Source: Lentisphaeria bacterium UBA4640 (GTDB taxonomy: Bacteria; Verrucomicrobiota; Lentisphaeria; Victivallales; UBA1829). Taken from it: a stretch of DNA of 42,560 nucleotides. The stretch lies in assembly GCA_002405835.1 (NCBI GenBank), contig DHMO01000003.1, forward strand, positions 1-42,560. The letters run 5' to 3'. The translations under genes and the position numbers were made by a program. The notes under the pieces are model-generated. The model was not told the origin of the DNA, did no database searches, and saw only the letters and a program-made list of their open reading frames with translations. Every line of letters starts with the position of its first letter. Position 1 is the stretch's first letter. This document shows, one piece after another, positions 31,607 to 40,200 of this stretch.

Positions 31607-34270
31607 ATGGCAACACAACTCATGACAGCCATGAACGGCGGCGTTCAGGCTGTTACCCCGGCTCCGAAAGCTCAGATCATCTATCTGGATTTCGATGGAG
31701 CACAAACACGTTACGAAGGTGAACTCGCACAGTTCGACGTCACCGTGAACAACTCCGGTCTCTCCGCGGCGCAGATCGCGGAAATCACCGAAAAACTCAA
31801 TGCCGAATACGCCGGACAGAACGTCGTTTTCGTCACGGAACAGCCCCTCTCCGGTGATTACTCCACCGTCTACGTCGGCAAAACCGCCGACATCGAACAG
31901 AGCGGTCTTGCCGAAACCATCGACGCCGGCAACCTGAACCCCAACGACAAGGCGTTCGTCAACCTCGATTCCTCCGCTTCCACGGAACAGATCATCAATA
32001 CCATCAGCCACGAAGTCGGCCACATCGTCTTCGGCGTCAACCACGGCGGCGAAGGTCTCGACGCCTACGGCGCGCGCAACGACATCTACAACGGCGCCAG
32101 CTCCACCGGCCTCACCATCAACGACAAGTGGTATGTCAACGACACAAAAATCTATTCCTCCAGATTCGGCTCCGCTCCCGATATCGGCACTGCGACGCTC
32201 GACAGCGCACACGTCACCGAAGACGGCTCTCTCTACGTTTCCTCCGGCGGAACCGCAACGAACATCACCGCCGATGAGTACTCCACACTCGTCTTCTACG
32301 TTGCTCCCGACACCGTCTTTGAAGGAACCTCCAACGGCGTAGCGTTCTCCCTCCGCAACGGCGTGCTCTCCGGCTACATCAACAACGGCGGAAGCACAAC
32401 CGCGGCAGTCAACATCCAGAGCGGCGGAACCGCGACCGACATCACCTGCATCAACGGCTGGGTCCGCGTCTCCTCCGGCGGCCTGCTCACCAGCAGCTAC
32501 ATCTCTTCCGGCGGACGCTTCTCCCTCCTCGGCGGCGACGCCAGAGATGTTATCGTGGAAAAGGGCGCGCAGTTCATGCTCACCGTTGCCGACACCACGA
32601 ACATTGACATCTCCAGCGGCGGCAGCCAGCTCCGCGTCAAAGACGGCGTTCTCTCGAACCACGTCACCGAAGGCGTCTCCAGCAGCTGGATCTACGCCAT
32701 CAGCGGCGGAATGCTGCGTGATGTCACAGCAAATGGTCAGACCTGGATCGGCGTTTCCGGTGCATACACCGAGCGCGTGACCCTCAACACAGCGGGTGCG
32801 CGTTTCGACCTCCGTTCCGGCGGAACCGCAACTGAAACCGTCATCAACAAGGGCGGCTCCATGTCCGTTTCCAACTCCCTCACGACCGCAAGCAAGACGA
32901 CGGTCAACCAGGGCGGAATCATGAACGTCGTCTCCAGACCCAACGATCCGAATGACATGATCATCCGCGACACCTATGTCATGAGCGGCGGACGCGTCTC
33001 CGTCGGCATCGGAACCGTCACCGGCGAGCTCCACATGGAAGAGGGTGCAAACGTCTCCTTCACCAACAAGGTCAACTTCGACTTCGACCTCACGGTCAGA
33101 ACCACCGAAGATGTTGCGCTCATCAACAACTACGGAATCATCTCCGGCGGCGAAAAAGCCACCTACTCCATCCTGATCAAGGCCGATCAGAGCAAAGGCT
33201 CCTACAACCTCGCCGACGGTGCATCCGGCTTCGCCAACAGCGTCACGGTCAAAGTGAACGGCGAAGCGATCGGCAAAGTCCTCACGGTCTCCGGCAGCAC
33301 CTCTTCCGACTTCTTCCGCATCGGCAAGATGAAGTACACGCTGACCAACAACGGCGGCGATCTCGACTTCACGATCCGCAAGGCCAAAGTGCGTCAGGAC
33401 TTCGACGGCGACGGCATCAGCGACATCATCTTCCAGAAAAACGACGATCATCAGGTCGGCTACTGGATGAACGGAACCACCGACTGGCAGGGCAACGGTC
33501 AGCCGCAGCCGTCCGACTGGGTTATCGCCGGCGGCTACGACATGAACGGCGATGAAAAGGCCGACCTCGTCATGATCGGCAACACCGAAGTCAACGGCGT
33601 CAAAGGCGCATACATCGGCTACTACGAAGGCGGCGTCACCGATGCGGCTTCCTGGAAGAACATCGGCTACCTCACCAACAGCGACAACATCCAGTGGAAC
33701 ATCAAAGTCGGCAACATCACCGGCAATGAAGGCAAAAACTCCATCATCTGGCACGCGGCGGAACTCGGCGCACTCGGAATCTGGTCCGACGGAACCGACA
33801 GCTGGATCGCCCTCGGCTCCGGATTCGACAGCAACTGGACCATGCTCGGAGTCGGCGATTTCAACGGCGACGGCAAAGACGACATCCTCTTCTCCTACGC
33901 CGACGGTTTCTACACGACCGACATCGACGGCAACTTCCAGTCCCTCGGCACCGCGGGAAGCGGATGGAGCGTCGCGGCGATCGGAGACTTCTCCGGCAAC
34001 GACAAGGACGACCTGATTCTCTTCAACCAGGAGACCGGCTCCGTCATGAAGTTTGAAAACGGAAGCGCGGAAAAGTGGTCCTCCCTCGGTCAGCTCGATC
34101 CCTCCGACTGGACAATCATCGGTGCGGGCGACTACGACGGCGACAGCCGTGCAGACCTGCTGGTCCGTCAGAACTCCACCGGATCGCTCGGTTACTACGA
34201 AGGCGGCGACTTCAGCAAGTGGCGCGGCCTCGGCAACGGCGTCGATTCGCAGTGGGCGGTTCTCGCATAA
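31607..34270 (+). CDS. Large protein with zinc-protease-like motif, SGG repeats and FG-GAP-like loops
   Basis: This 887-residue protein has no Sec signal or membrane segment. The N-terminal domain (about 20-185) starts IIYLDFDGA and contains HEVGHIVFGVNH (135-146). This is an HExxH zinc site with a third His, but with one residue more than the metzincin pattern. Residues about 200-475 are repeats built on SSGGTAT, QSGGTATDIT and RSGGTATETVINKGGSM, like the AIDA/pectate-lyase-type beta-helix of autotransporters. From about 594 to the end there are five DxDGDxxxD-type calcium loops (FDGDGISDIIF, MNGDEKADLV, FNGDGKDDILF, FSGNDKDDLIL, YDGDSRADLLV), as in FG-GAP/VCBS proteins. No outer-membrane barrel is present. 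AAGGAG precedes the ATG. Codon use is strongly C-ending, suggesting high expression. Export by a type I system is plausible but unproven. Confidence 0.85.
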   Translation: MATQLMTAMNGGVQAVTPAPKAQIIYLDFDGAQTRYEGELAQFDVTVNNSGLSAAQIAEITEKLNAEYAGQNVVFVTEQPLSGDYSTVYVGKTADIEQSGLAETIDAGNLNPNDKAFVNLDSSASTEQIINTISHEVGHIVFGVNHGGEGLDAYGARNDIYNGASSTGLTINDKWYVNDTKIYSSRFGSAPDIGTATLDSAHVTEDGSLYVSSGGTATNITADEYSTLVFYVAPDTVFEGTSNGVAFSLRNGVLSGYINNGGSTTAAVNIQSGGTATDITCINGWVRVSSGGLLTSSYISSGGRFSLLGGDARDVIVEKGAQFMLTVADTTNIDISSGGSQLRVKDGVLSNHVTEGVSSSWIYAISGGMLRDVTANGQTWIGVSGAYTERVTLNTAGARFDLRSGGTATETVINKGGSMSVSNSLTTASKTTVNQGGIMNVVSRPNDPNDMIIRDTYVMSGGRVSVGIGTVTGELHMEEGANVSFTNKVNFDFDLTVRTTEDVALINNYGIISGGEKATYSILIKADQSKGSYNLADGASGFANSVTVKVNGEAIGKVLTVSGSTSSDFFRIGKMKYTLTNNGGDLDFTIRKAKVRQDFDGDGISDIIFQKNDDHQVGYWMNGTTDWQGNGQPQPSDWVIAGGYDMNGDEKADLVMIGNTEVNGVKGAYIGYYEGGVTDAASWKNIGYLTNSDNIQWNIKVGNITGNEGKNSIIWHAAELGALGIWSDGTDSWIALGSGFDSNWTMLGVGDFNGDGKDDILFSYADGFYTTDIDGNFQSLGTAGSGWSVAAIGDFSGNDKDDLILFNQETGSVMKFENGSAEKWSSLGQLDPSDWTIIGAGDYDGDSRADLLVRQNSTGSLGYYEGGDFSKWRGLGNGVDSQWAVLA

Positions 34271-34285
34271 CAACAACCATCTCCC

Positions 34286-34331
34286 GATTCCTCCGCCGGT
34301 ACCTCTCCCCTCCGGCGGGGGAATCTTTTTT
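34286..34331 (+). terminator. Rho-independent terminator after the 887-residue protein gene
   Basis: A 14-base stem with one G-T pair joins GATTCCTCCGCCGG (34286-34299) with its partner at 34312-34325, around a 12-base loop, followed by six Ts (34326-34331). The next ATG is only seven bases on, at 34338. Confidence 0.9.
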
Positions 34332-34337
34332 GAATTT

Positions 34338-34748
34338 ATGAAAAAGAAATTCTTCTTAGCGGCACTTTTCTTCGGAGCTCTGCTCCTTCTCTTCATCCGC
34401 TTCCGCAGCGAGATGCCCGACCGCGAAAAAGTCGCATCCGCTCAGGACAGCGAAGAGGCCGTTCAGCTTCTCCGCATCCTCGACAAAGCATGGAACGAAG
34501 GCAACGAAAAACAGTTCATGAACTGCTGGGAAAATCCGCCCTCCGGAAATCAGGAACTCGCCCGTTTCCGTCAGATGTTCGGCAACAGCAATGAACGCGT
34601 CCCGCTCGAAGTCCAGATCGTCACCTGTTCCCCGGATGAAAAGGGCGTCTATTACGCCGACGCCATGTTCCCCGGAAGCAGCGTCCCCATCCGCGCACAT
34701 ATCCGCGAAACGGAAAATGGAAAGAAACTGATCCGTCTGGAGAACTGA
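34338..34748 (+). CDS. Small anchored exported protein
   Basis: This 136-residue protein begins MKKKFFLAALFFGALLLLFI, a signal anchor or uncleaved signal peptide, followed by a soluble domain (EEAVQLLRILDKAWNEGNEK, then ELARFRQMFGNS, YYADAMFPGSSVPI). The pattern of a short helical pair followed by strands resembles small SnoaL/NTF2-like domains, but I cannot name the family. The ATG is seven bases after a terminator, and the only purine-rich stretch upstream (GGGGGAA, 34317-34323) is inside the terminator stem. Its expression probably depends on readthrough or on an unseen promoter. Confidence 0.7.
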   Translation: MKKKFFLAALFFGALLLLFIRFRSEMPDREKVASAQDSEEAVQLLRILDKAWNEGNEKQFMNCWENPPSGNQELARFRQMFGNSNERVPLEVQIVTCSPDEKGVYYADAMFPGSSVPIRAHIRETENGKKLIRLEN

Positions 34749-34778
34749 CTTTTTTCCGAAACATTTGTAAAAATCTCT

Positions 34779-34806
34779 TGATTTTTTCAATATCCTGTCT
34801 ATATTG
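34779..34806 (+). promoter_or_regulatory. Promoter of the oxidoreductase-Nudix-CYTH operon
   Basis: A -35 TTGATT (34779-34784), a 16-base spacer and a -10 TATATT (34801-34806) lie upstream of a strong AGGAGGAGGG site before the ATG at 34865. Confidence 0.6.
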
Positions 34807-34864
34807 CACAATATCACGAAAAACGTTTCGTTTTATTGTTATCATCAGAGAGGAGGAGGGAATC

Positions 34865-35857
34865 ATGAAAAACATCACGGTCATCGGATGCGGAATCGCC
34901 GGATTCACTGCAGCCAAAACCCTGCGCGCAAAAATGCCGGATGCGGAAATTGTCCTCCTCGATTCCGGCATGCATGGTCTCTATTCACGGATCCGTCTGC
35001 CCGAAGTTCTGGCGGGATCTCTGCCGGAGGAAAAACTCATGCTCGCCTCTCCCGAAGCAATCCGCGCACTCGGAATCGACTTCCGTCCCGCCTCCAGCGT
35101 CGCCGCAATTCACCCGGAGCGGAAACGAATCGAACTCACTGATTCGCAATCACTTGCATACGAAACACTGATTCTCGCGACCGGAGCGGACGCAGCCCTG
35201 CCCCCGATTCCGGGAGCAGAACAGAATATGACGCTCCGCTCTCTCGAAGACGTTCAGCGCATTCTCCGGCAGCTTCCGGGCGCAGAATCTGCAGCCGTCA
35301 TCGGCGGCGGACTGCTCGGGCTCGAAGCCGCATACGCTCTGCTTCAGCGCGGACTGAAAGTCACGATCATCGAAATGCAGCCGCGTCTTCTCCCGCGCCA
35401 GCTCTCCGAAGCGGAATCCGTGATTCTCAGCAGAAAATTTGATGAACTCGGCTACCGCGTCTTCACCGGACGCTCCACCGAATCGCTCGTCCACGCAGAC
35501 GGCGGATGGAAAGTTCGTCTGGACGACGGAACGGAATTTGAAACGGGACTCGTCCTCATTTCCGCCGGCATCCGTCCGCGCATAGAACCGGCAAAAGCGG
35601 CCGGAGCGGAAACCGGACGCGGAATCGTTGTCGACGACCGTTTCGCAACCTCGCTTCCGGATGTGTACGCCATCGGCGACTGCGCTCAGCTCGACGGCAA
35701 AGTCAACGGGCTCTGGGCGGCGGCGAAAGATCAGGGAACCGCGCTGGCGGCAATCCTCGCAGGGGAACAGGAAAAATTCATCTCTCCGGTTTACGAACCA
35801 TCTCTCAAGATTCCGGGGATAAAATTGAAAGAGATCAGAATGGCGGTTCATGCATGA
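34865..35857 (+). CDS. FAD-dependent NAD(P) oxidoreductase (rubredoxin reductase/NirB N-terminal type)
   Basis: This 330-residue flavoprotein of the pyridine nucleotide-disulfide reductase fold transfers electrons from NAD(P)H to a small acceptor. The first FAD motif is VIGCGIAGFTAAKTLR. LYSRIRLPEVLAG matches NirB and rubredoxin reductase N-termini. LILATGADAALPP follows, then the NAD(P) motif VIGGGLLGLEAAYALLQRGL and the FAD-closing DVYAIGDCAQLDG. The redox CxxxxC of disulfide reductases is absent, as expected for this subgroup. The C-terminal dimerisation domain is short. ATG 34865 is chosen because the strong ribosome binding site is directly before it. The redox partner (rubredoxin or other) is not in this window. 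It overlaps the next gene by four bases. Confidence 0.88.
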   Translation: MKNITVIGCGIAGFTAAKTLRAKMPDAEIVLLDSGMHGLYSRIRLPEVLAGSLPEEKLMLASPEAIRALGIDFRPASSVAAIHPERKRIELTDSQSLAYETLILATGADAALPPIPGAEQNMTLRSLEDVQRILRQLPGAESAAVIGGGLLGLEAAYALLQRGLKVTIIEMQPRLLPRQLSEAESVILSRKFDELGYRVFTGRSTESLVHADGGWKVRLDDGTEFETGLVLISAGIRPRIEPAKAAGAETGRGIVVDDRFATSLPDVYAIGDCAQLDGKVNGLWAAAKDQGTALAAILAGEQEKFISPVYEPSLKIPGIKLKEIRMAVHA

Positions 35858-36246
35858 CAATCCGACTTCACAGACGCAAAAACTATTCCGAAATCACAGT
35901 GGAAAACGGGGTTGTGAACTTTCCCCGCGAACAAGTGGAGCTGAAAGACGTCAAACAGTTCAGTGTGGATCACCGCGCATTCACCTGCACCACGGCGGTG
36001 ATTCTCTTCATCCTCGGCTCGCTCGCGTGTCTCTACTACATGCCGGCCTACCTCATTCTGGTCGCCGGATGCATTTTCATCTGGCTCAAAGTCGAATTCT
36101 CCCGCTATGTGGAACTGAAAATTGTGTTCAAGGACGGAAAAGTGAAGCGGATGCTCTCCTCCTCCATCACCGAACGCGTCGCGCTGTACCGTCTTTACGA
36201 CCGTCTTGCCGCGGCGCTGCGGAAATTCAACGAAAGCGCAAAATGA
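35854..36246 (+). CDS. Two-pass membrane protein
   Basis: This 130-residue protein has an N-terminal beta-rich cytoplasmic part (MTIRLHRRKNYSEITVENGV), two hydrophobic segments close together (TTAVILFILGSLACLYYM, PAYLILVAGCIFIWLKV) and a C-terminal part (YVELKIVFKDGKVKRMLSS, RLYDRLAAALRKF). This layout resembles DUF6232-type proteins that begin and end with a small PH-like domain. Its ATGA start overlaps the oxidoreductase stop, and its stop overlaps the Nudix ATG, so it is co-translated. Function unknown. Confidence 0.7.
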   Translation: MTIRLHRRKNYSEITVENGVVNFPREQVELKDVKQFSVDHRAFTCTTAVILFILGSLACLYYMPAYLILVAGCIFIWLKVEFSRYVELKIVFKDGKVKRMLSSSITERVALYRLYDRLAAALRKFNESAK

Positions 36247-36743
36247 AAACCGTCAATCTGAAAACCGCCGTCAAACCGCGCACGGCGAAAAAAGTCTCGC
36301 CGAAAGCGAAGCTGATCCAGCAGTCCGGAAGCGCGCCGTACATCGTGTACGGCGATGAGATCCGCGTCATGCTTGTCACCCCCTCGGCCGGCGGCGGATG
36401 GATTCTCCCGAAAGGCAACATCGCCAAGCGCATGGATACGCTCAAATCCGCGGCGAAAGAGGCATTCGAAGAGGCCGGAGTGGTCGGCGAATGTGAAAAC
36501 AATGTGCTCGGCGTCATCAACTTCAGCAAAACGGCTTCCGGCATTGCCTCCGCCCGCATCTATCCGCTCGCCATCGAACGGATTCTGCCGCGCTGGGAAG
36601 AGGAAGGCACCCGTTCGCGCCGTCTGTTCCTCATCGACCGCGCAATCCGCATCATGAAAACCGAAGAGTCCGCCGAGGTGCTCCGCAATCTCAAAGCTCT
36701 GATTCTTTCCCGCATGGAGACTCCGCATGGGCATGGAAATTGA
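36243..36743 (+). CDS. Nudix hydrolase
   Basis: This 166-residue hydrolase cleaves nucleoside diphosphates linked to another group or inositol-polyphosphate-like substrates. The Nudix box is at residues 58-80 (GNIAKRMDTLKSAAKEAFEE then AGV). The EAFEEAG core keeps the metal-binding Glu residues. The first Glu of the box is Met and the Arg is Lys. This variant, preceded by WILPKG, is seen in the diphosphoinositol-like and small bacterial Nudix group. A basic N-terminus (KTAVKPRTAKKVSPKAK) is unusual. ATG 36243 overlaps the preceding TGA. Its end overlaps the CYTH gene by 17 bases. The substrate is unknown. Confidence 0.88.
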   Translation: MKTVNLKTAVKPRTAKKVSPKAKLIQQSGSAPYIVYGDEIRVMLVTPSAGGGWILPKGNIAKRMDTLKSAAKEAFEEAGVVGECENNVLGVINFSKTASGIASARIYPLAIERILPRWEEEGTRSRRLFLIDRAIRIMKTEESAEVLRNLKALILSRMETPHGHGN

Positions 36744-37209
36744 ACGCAAGTTCCTTCTGAACAACGATTCCTGGCGTAAAGACGTCACTCAATCCACCGT
36801 TTTCAAACAGCGCTATCTGCCGCTCTCCGGCGGCGCAGCCTACGTCTCCGGACGTGTACGGATCGCAGGCGAAAAAGCGTTTCTCACGCTCAAGAGCGCG
36901 GCAAAAGGATTCTCCCGGAACGAATTCGAATACGAAATTCCCGTTGCCGACGCCGAACAGATGCTCAGCCTTTTCTGCGTCGGCGGAGCTATCGACAAGG
37001 TGCGCCATATCGTCGTTCATCAGGGGTTCCGCTGGGAAATCGACGAATTCCGCGGCGAAAACACAGGACTTTTCATTGCGGAAATTGAACTAGAATCCGA
37101 GACACAGACCTTCCCGCGTCCCGAATGGCTCGGGAAAGAAGTGACCGGCGACCACCGCTACGCCAATTCTCAGCTTGCGCGCACGCCGTATTCACAGTGG
37201 AAAAAGTAA
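36727..37209 (+). CDS. CYTH-domain protein (inorganic triphosphatase-like)
   Basis: This 160-residue protein has the CYTH signature ExExK at residues 4-8 (EIERK), then FLLNNDSWRK, the strand and Arg/Lys pattern VRIAGEKAFLTLKS, FEYEIPVADAEQML, and WEIDEF and FIAEIELESE near the end. The tunnel-fold family hydrolyses tripolyphosphate or thiamine triphosphate; bacterial stand-alone members are mostly inorganic triphosphatases. GGAG is seven bases before the ATG. It overlaps the Nudix gene by 17 bases. The pair Nudix plus CYTH suggests clearing or recycling of polyphosphorylated metabolites. It converges with the kinase gene across 12 bases. Confidence 0.9.
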   Translation: MGMEIERKFLLNNDSWRKDVTQSTVFKQRYLPLSGGAAYVSGRVRIAGEKAFLTLKSAAKGFSRNEFEYEIPVADAEQMLSLFCVGGAIDKVRHIVVHQGFRWEIDEFRGENTGLFIAEIELESETQTFPRPEWLGKEVTGDHRYANSQLARTPYSQWKK

Positions 37210-37221
37210 ATCGGGAAACCT

Positions 37222-40200
37222 CTATTTCCATTCCAGCACAAGCGGAAACATCCGAGCGGAATCCCGGTTGACCACAACGCCGTTCCGCCCCGGACGGCGA
37301 TCCAGGAAACAGCCGGAATGCGGCTCAGCCGTTTCCGCAAACGCTTTTTCATCCACCCAGAAGGGCGTCTTGAGAATCCGGAAAAGCTCCGCCTGTTCAC
37401 GGGAATTTTCCCATCCCGGCAGAGCCGCACCGAGTCGAGACGCCGCCGACTGCGCCGATTCGTAATTCATCATCACCGGAATCCGCGAATAGCGTTTCCC
37501 GTTGATTTCATACGCCAAGTTCCGCAGTCTGCCGCCGTTGCCCTCCAGATACGCATCGAGCACCCGAAGCTGCTGCCGCAGACGCATTGCGGCTTCCCCC
37601 GCAACGCTCCGTTCGTACAGATGCGCGGCGTTCCCGCGCTCCATTTTCGCATCGTGAAACAGGAAAAATTCACGTGGCGGACGCAGAAGCAGCGTTCCGA
37701 ACGATGTTACGGAACTGCCCGAAACAAACACGCGTTCCAAATCCAGAGTGCTCAGCGGGTCAAGCTCCGCAACCGGATTGCCGAAACAGTTCAGCGACCG
37801 GAGCGCCGTCAGATTCTTCAGCGGCAAAAGATCCTGAATCCGGTTTCCGCAAAGCGAAAGATCGGTCAGCATCCGGCATTGAGCCAGCGGAACCAGTGAA
37901 AGAATCCGGTTGTCCGATGCATCCAGCACCGCCAGCCGCGTCATCTTCCGGAGCGGCGAAAGATCGGCAACGCGGTTCCCTTCCAGATAAAGCGCCGTCA
38001 GCCCCGTCGTCTCCGCCAGAGGAACAAGCGATTCAACGCGGTTGTACGCCAAGTTCAAAACCTCAAGCGGCATTCCTTCGAGAGCGGAAATATCCTCGAT
38101 GGAATTGCCCGTCAAATCCAGATTCCGGAGCGGCAGTCCATGAAGGACCTGAATATCGGAAATGCGGTTGTTCGACAGATTCAGGACCTCCAGCGGCATT
38201 TTGTGAAGCGGAAGAACGGAGGCAATCTCATTGAACTGCGCCGAAAATGATCTCAGCGGCATTCCCAGCAGCGGACGCAGATCGCGGATGCGGTTCCGGC
38301 TGATGTCAAGCGTCTCCAGTTTCATTCCGGCGAGCGGTGCAAGCGATTCAATTCCGCACCCCCGCAAAGTCAGATGTTTCAGATTCAGCTTCCGCAGGAA
38401 TTCGATGTTTGCGGCGGGCGTCCGGTTCAGAACAAGCGTCTCAAGCGGCAATGAGGCAAGCGGAGACAGATCGGGAATGCGGCAGTCCCGCAGAACCAGC
38501 ACGCGCAGACGCCCTCCCCGCAGCGGTTCAAAACTTTGCGGCCGGGCATTCAGCAGAGTCAGACCGCTGACCGGAATTCCCTTCAGCACGGAAAGATCGC
38601 GCACCGAATCTCCGGATGCAAGCAGGTGAAATCCACCGTATTCCAGATTGAAACGGATCTGCGCCCCCTTCCAGTTTTTCCGGAGCAGTTCCTCCCACTG
38701 CGGAATGCGCGAACGGTACACCTGAAGCAGACGCGCCGTGCGCAGACCGTCCGCCGCACGTTTGCGCCGCTCCGGAGAAGTCGCCGACTCCTCCGCTTCG
38801 TTGAACAGCTCCTCCGCTGCGGCAAAGCTGCCTTTGCGCAGAAGCTGTTCCGCAATATCCAGAATATCCGCACGGATCGACGCCCCGAGCGTCATGAGCT
38901 TGACACTCTGCACCGTTGCCGCGCACTTGCTGAACGAAAGCGCCGCCGGAATCGTCCGCCCCGGCAGCCCGCTGACGCGGCGCGGTTCGACAAACCGCAG
39001 AACCTCTTTGCCCTGCACACTCATTTTCAAAGCAGTTCCCTCCGGCTCGGATGTGACAATGACGTCGACTTTCCACGCCTCGCCAACGGGCGGATGCGCA
39101 ACTTTCGCCTCAGCGAGCAGCTCTTCGCTGTGTCCGCGGTGAAGAGTCACATACGCATTCTGCAGAGGATAAAGAGTGAAGACATAACCGTCGTTGAACC
39201 CCGTATTGTTGAGCGTCATCTGCACCGCCGCGCCGGGGACGGCGTCATCGACGGAGAATTCGGTCATCATACGCAAATCGTTGGAACGCAAAGAACTTGA
39301 CAACAGCATATCGAGCGGATACGCCATTGCGAAAACGCGGAGTCCCTCCGCAGCCGGCTTCACATACCGCCGCACCTGCGAAGCCGCAAGAGGTGTCCTG
39401 TGATTCAGCTGAAACTTCCAGCGGTCGGAAAAATCGGGCTCTGTGAAATCGTCGGAGAATTTGAGTTTCCATTCCCGGAGATTTTCGCGGCGAATGCGCG
39501 ATTCAAGTCCGCTGAACGCCCGTTCCGCCGCAATCCGCGCCTGCTCGGAACGTCCGAACACCTGTTCGCTGAGAGCCCGTGTGTAAAGATGAATCGCGAC
39601 GAACGTCAGCACGATCCCGATCGTAAGCGCGATTGAGAAAATGACATAAATCTGAATCCGGTTCCGCTTCAGCCAGAGCAGGAAACGGGTGGAAAGCCCC
39701 GCGTTTTCCGCAACCGTTGCAAAGCCGTTCTGATACGCGATGATATCTTCACGGAGCGCCTGCACGCTCGGATAACGTTGTTCAGGTGAAAGCGCCATAG
39801 CTCGCAGCACAATGAATTCCAGCGGAGCCGGCACGCGCCGCCCGTCCTTCAGCGCAAGCGGCGTGATGCCACCGGTCATGACATTCTGGAGGATCTCCTC
39901 CATCGTGCGTCCCTCATACGGCGTGTGCAGAGTGATAAGCGTATAAAGAATCGCCCCGAGGGAATAAATATCGGTCCATCGTCCGCGTCGGCTGTTCTGT
40001 CCGGACGCCTGTTCCGGCGCCATGTACTCCGGTGTGCCGCGGATGACGCCGTCCATTGTGACGCCGACGGATGCGGAGAGATTCGGAAACGCGGGAACAT
40101 CCGGTTCCACATCGCCGACCCGCCGGGCGATTCCCCAGTCGAGCACCAGCACTTCGCCGTACTCTCCGACCTGGATATTGTCGGGTTTGAGATCAAGGTG

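Noticed and set aside
32009..32044. True metzincin protease call for the 887-residue protein
   Set aside because: The third His is one residue too far for HExxHxxGxxH and no Met-turn was identified, so only a zinc-protease-like motif is claimed.
31589..34396. Very long open frame on the minus strand opposite the 887-residue protein
   Set aside because: The plus-strand frame has recognisable motifs, a ribosome site and a terminator. The minus-strand frame is an effect of C-ending codons and gives low-complexity, Val/Asp/Ala-rich sequence without a known motif.
36243..36743. Missing first Glu and Arg in the Nudix box as a sign of inactivation
   Set aside because: The metal-binding EAFEEAG core is intact, and this box variant is seen in a known subgroup of small Nudix proteins, so inactivity is not supported.
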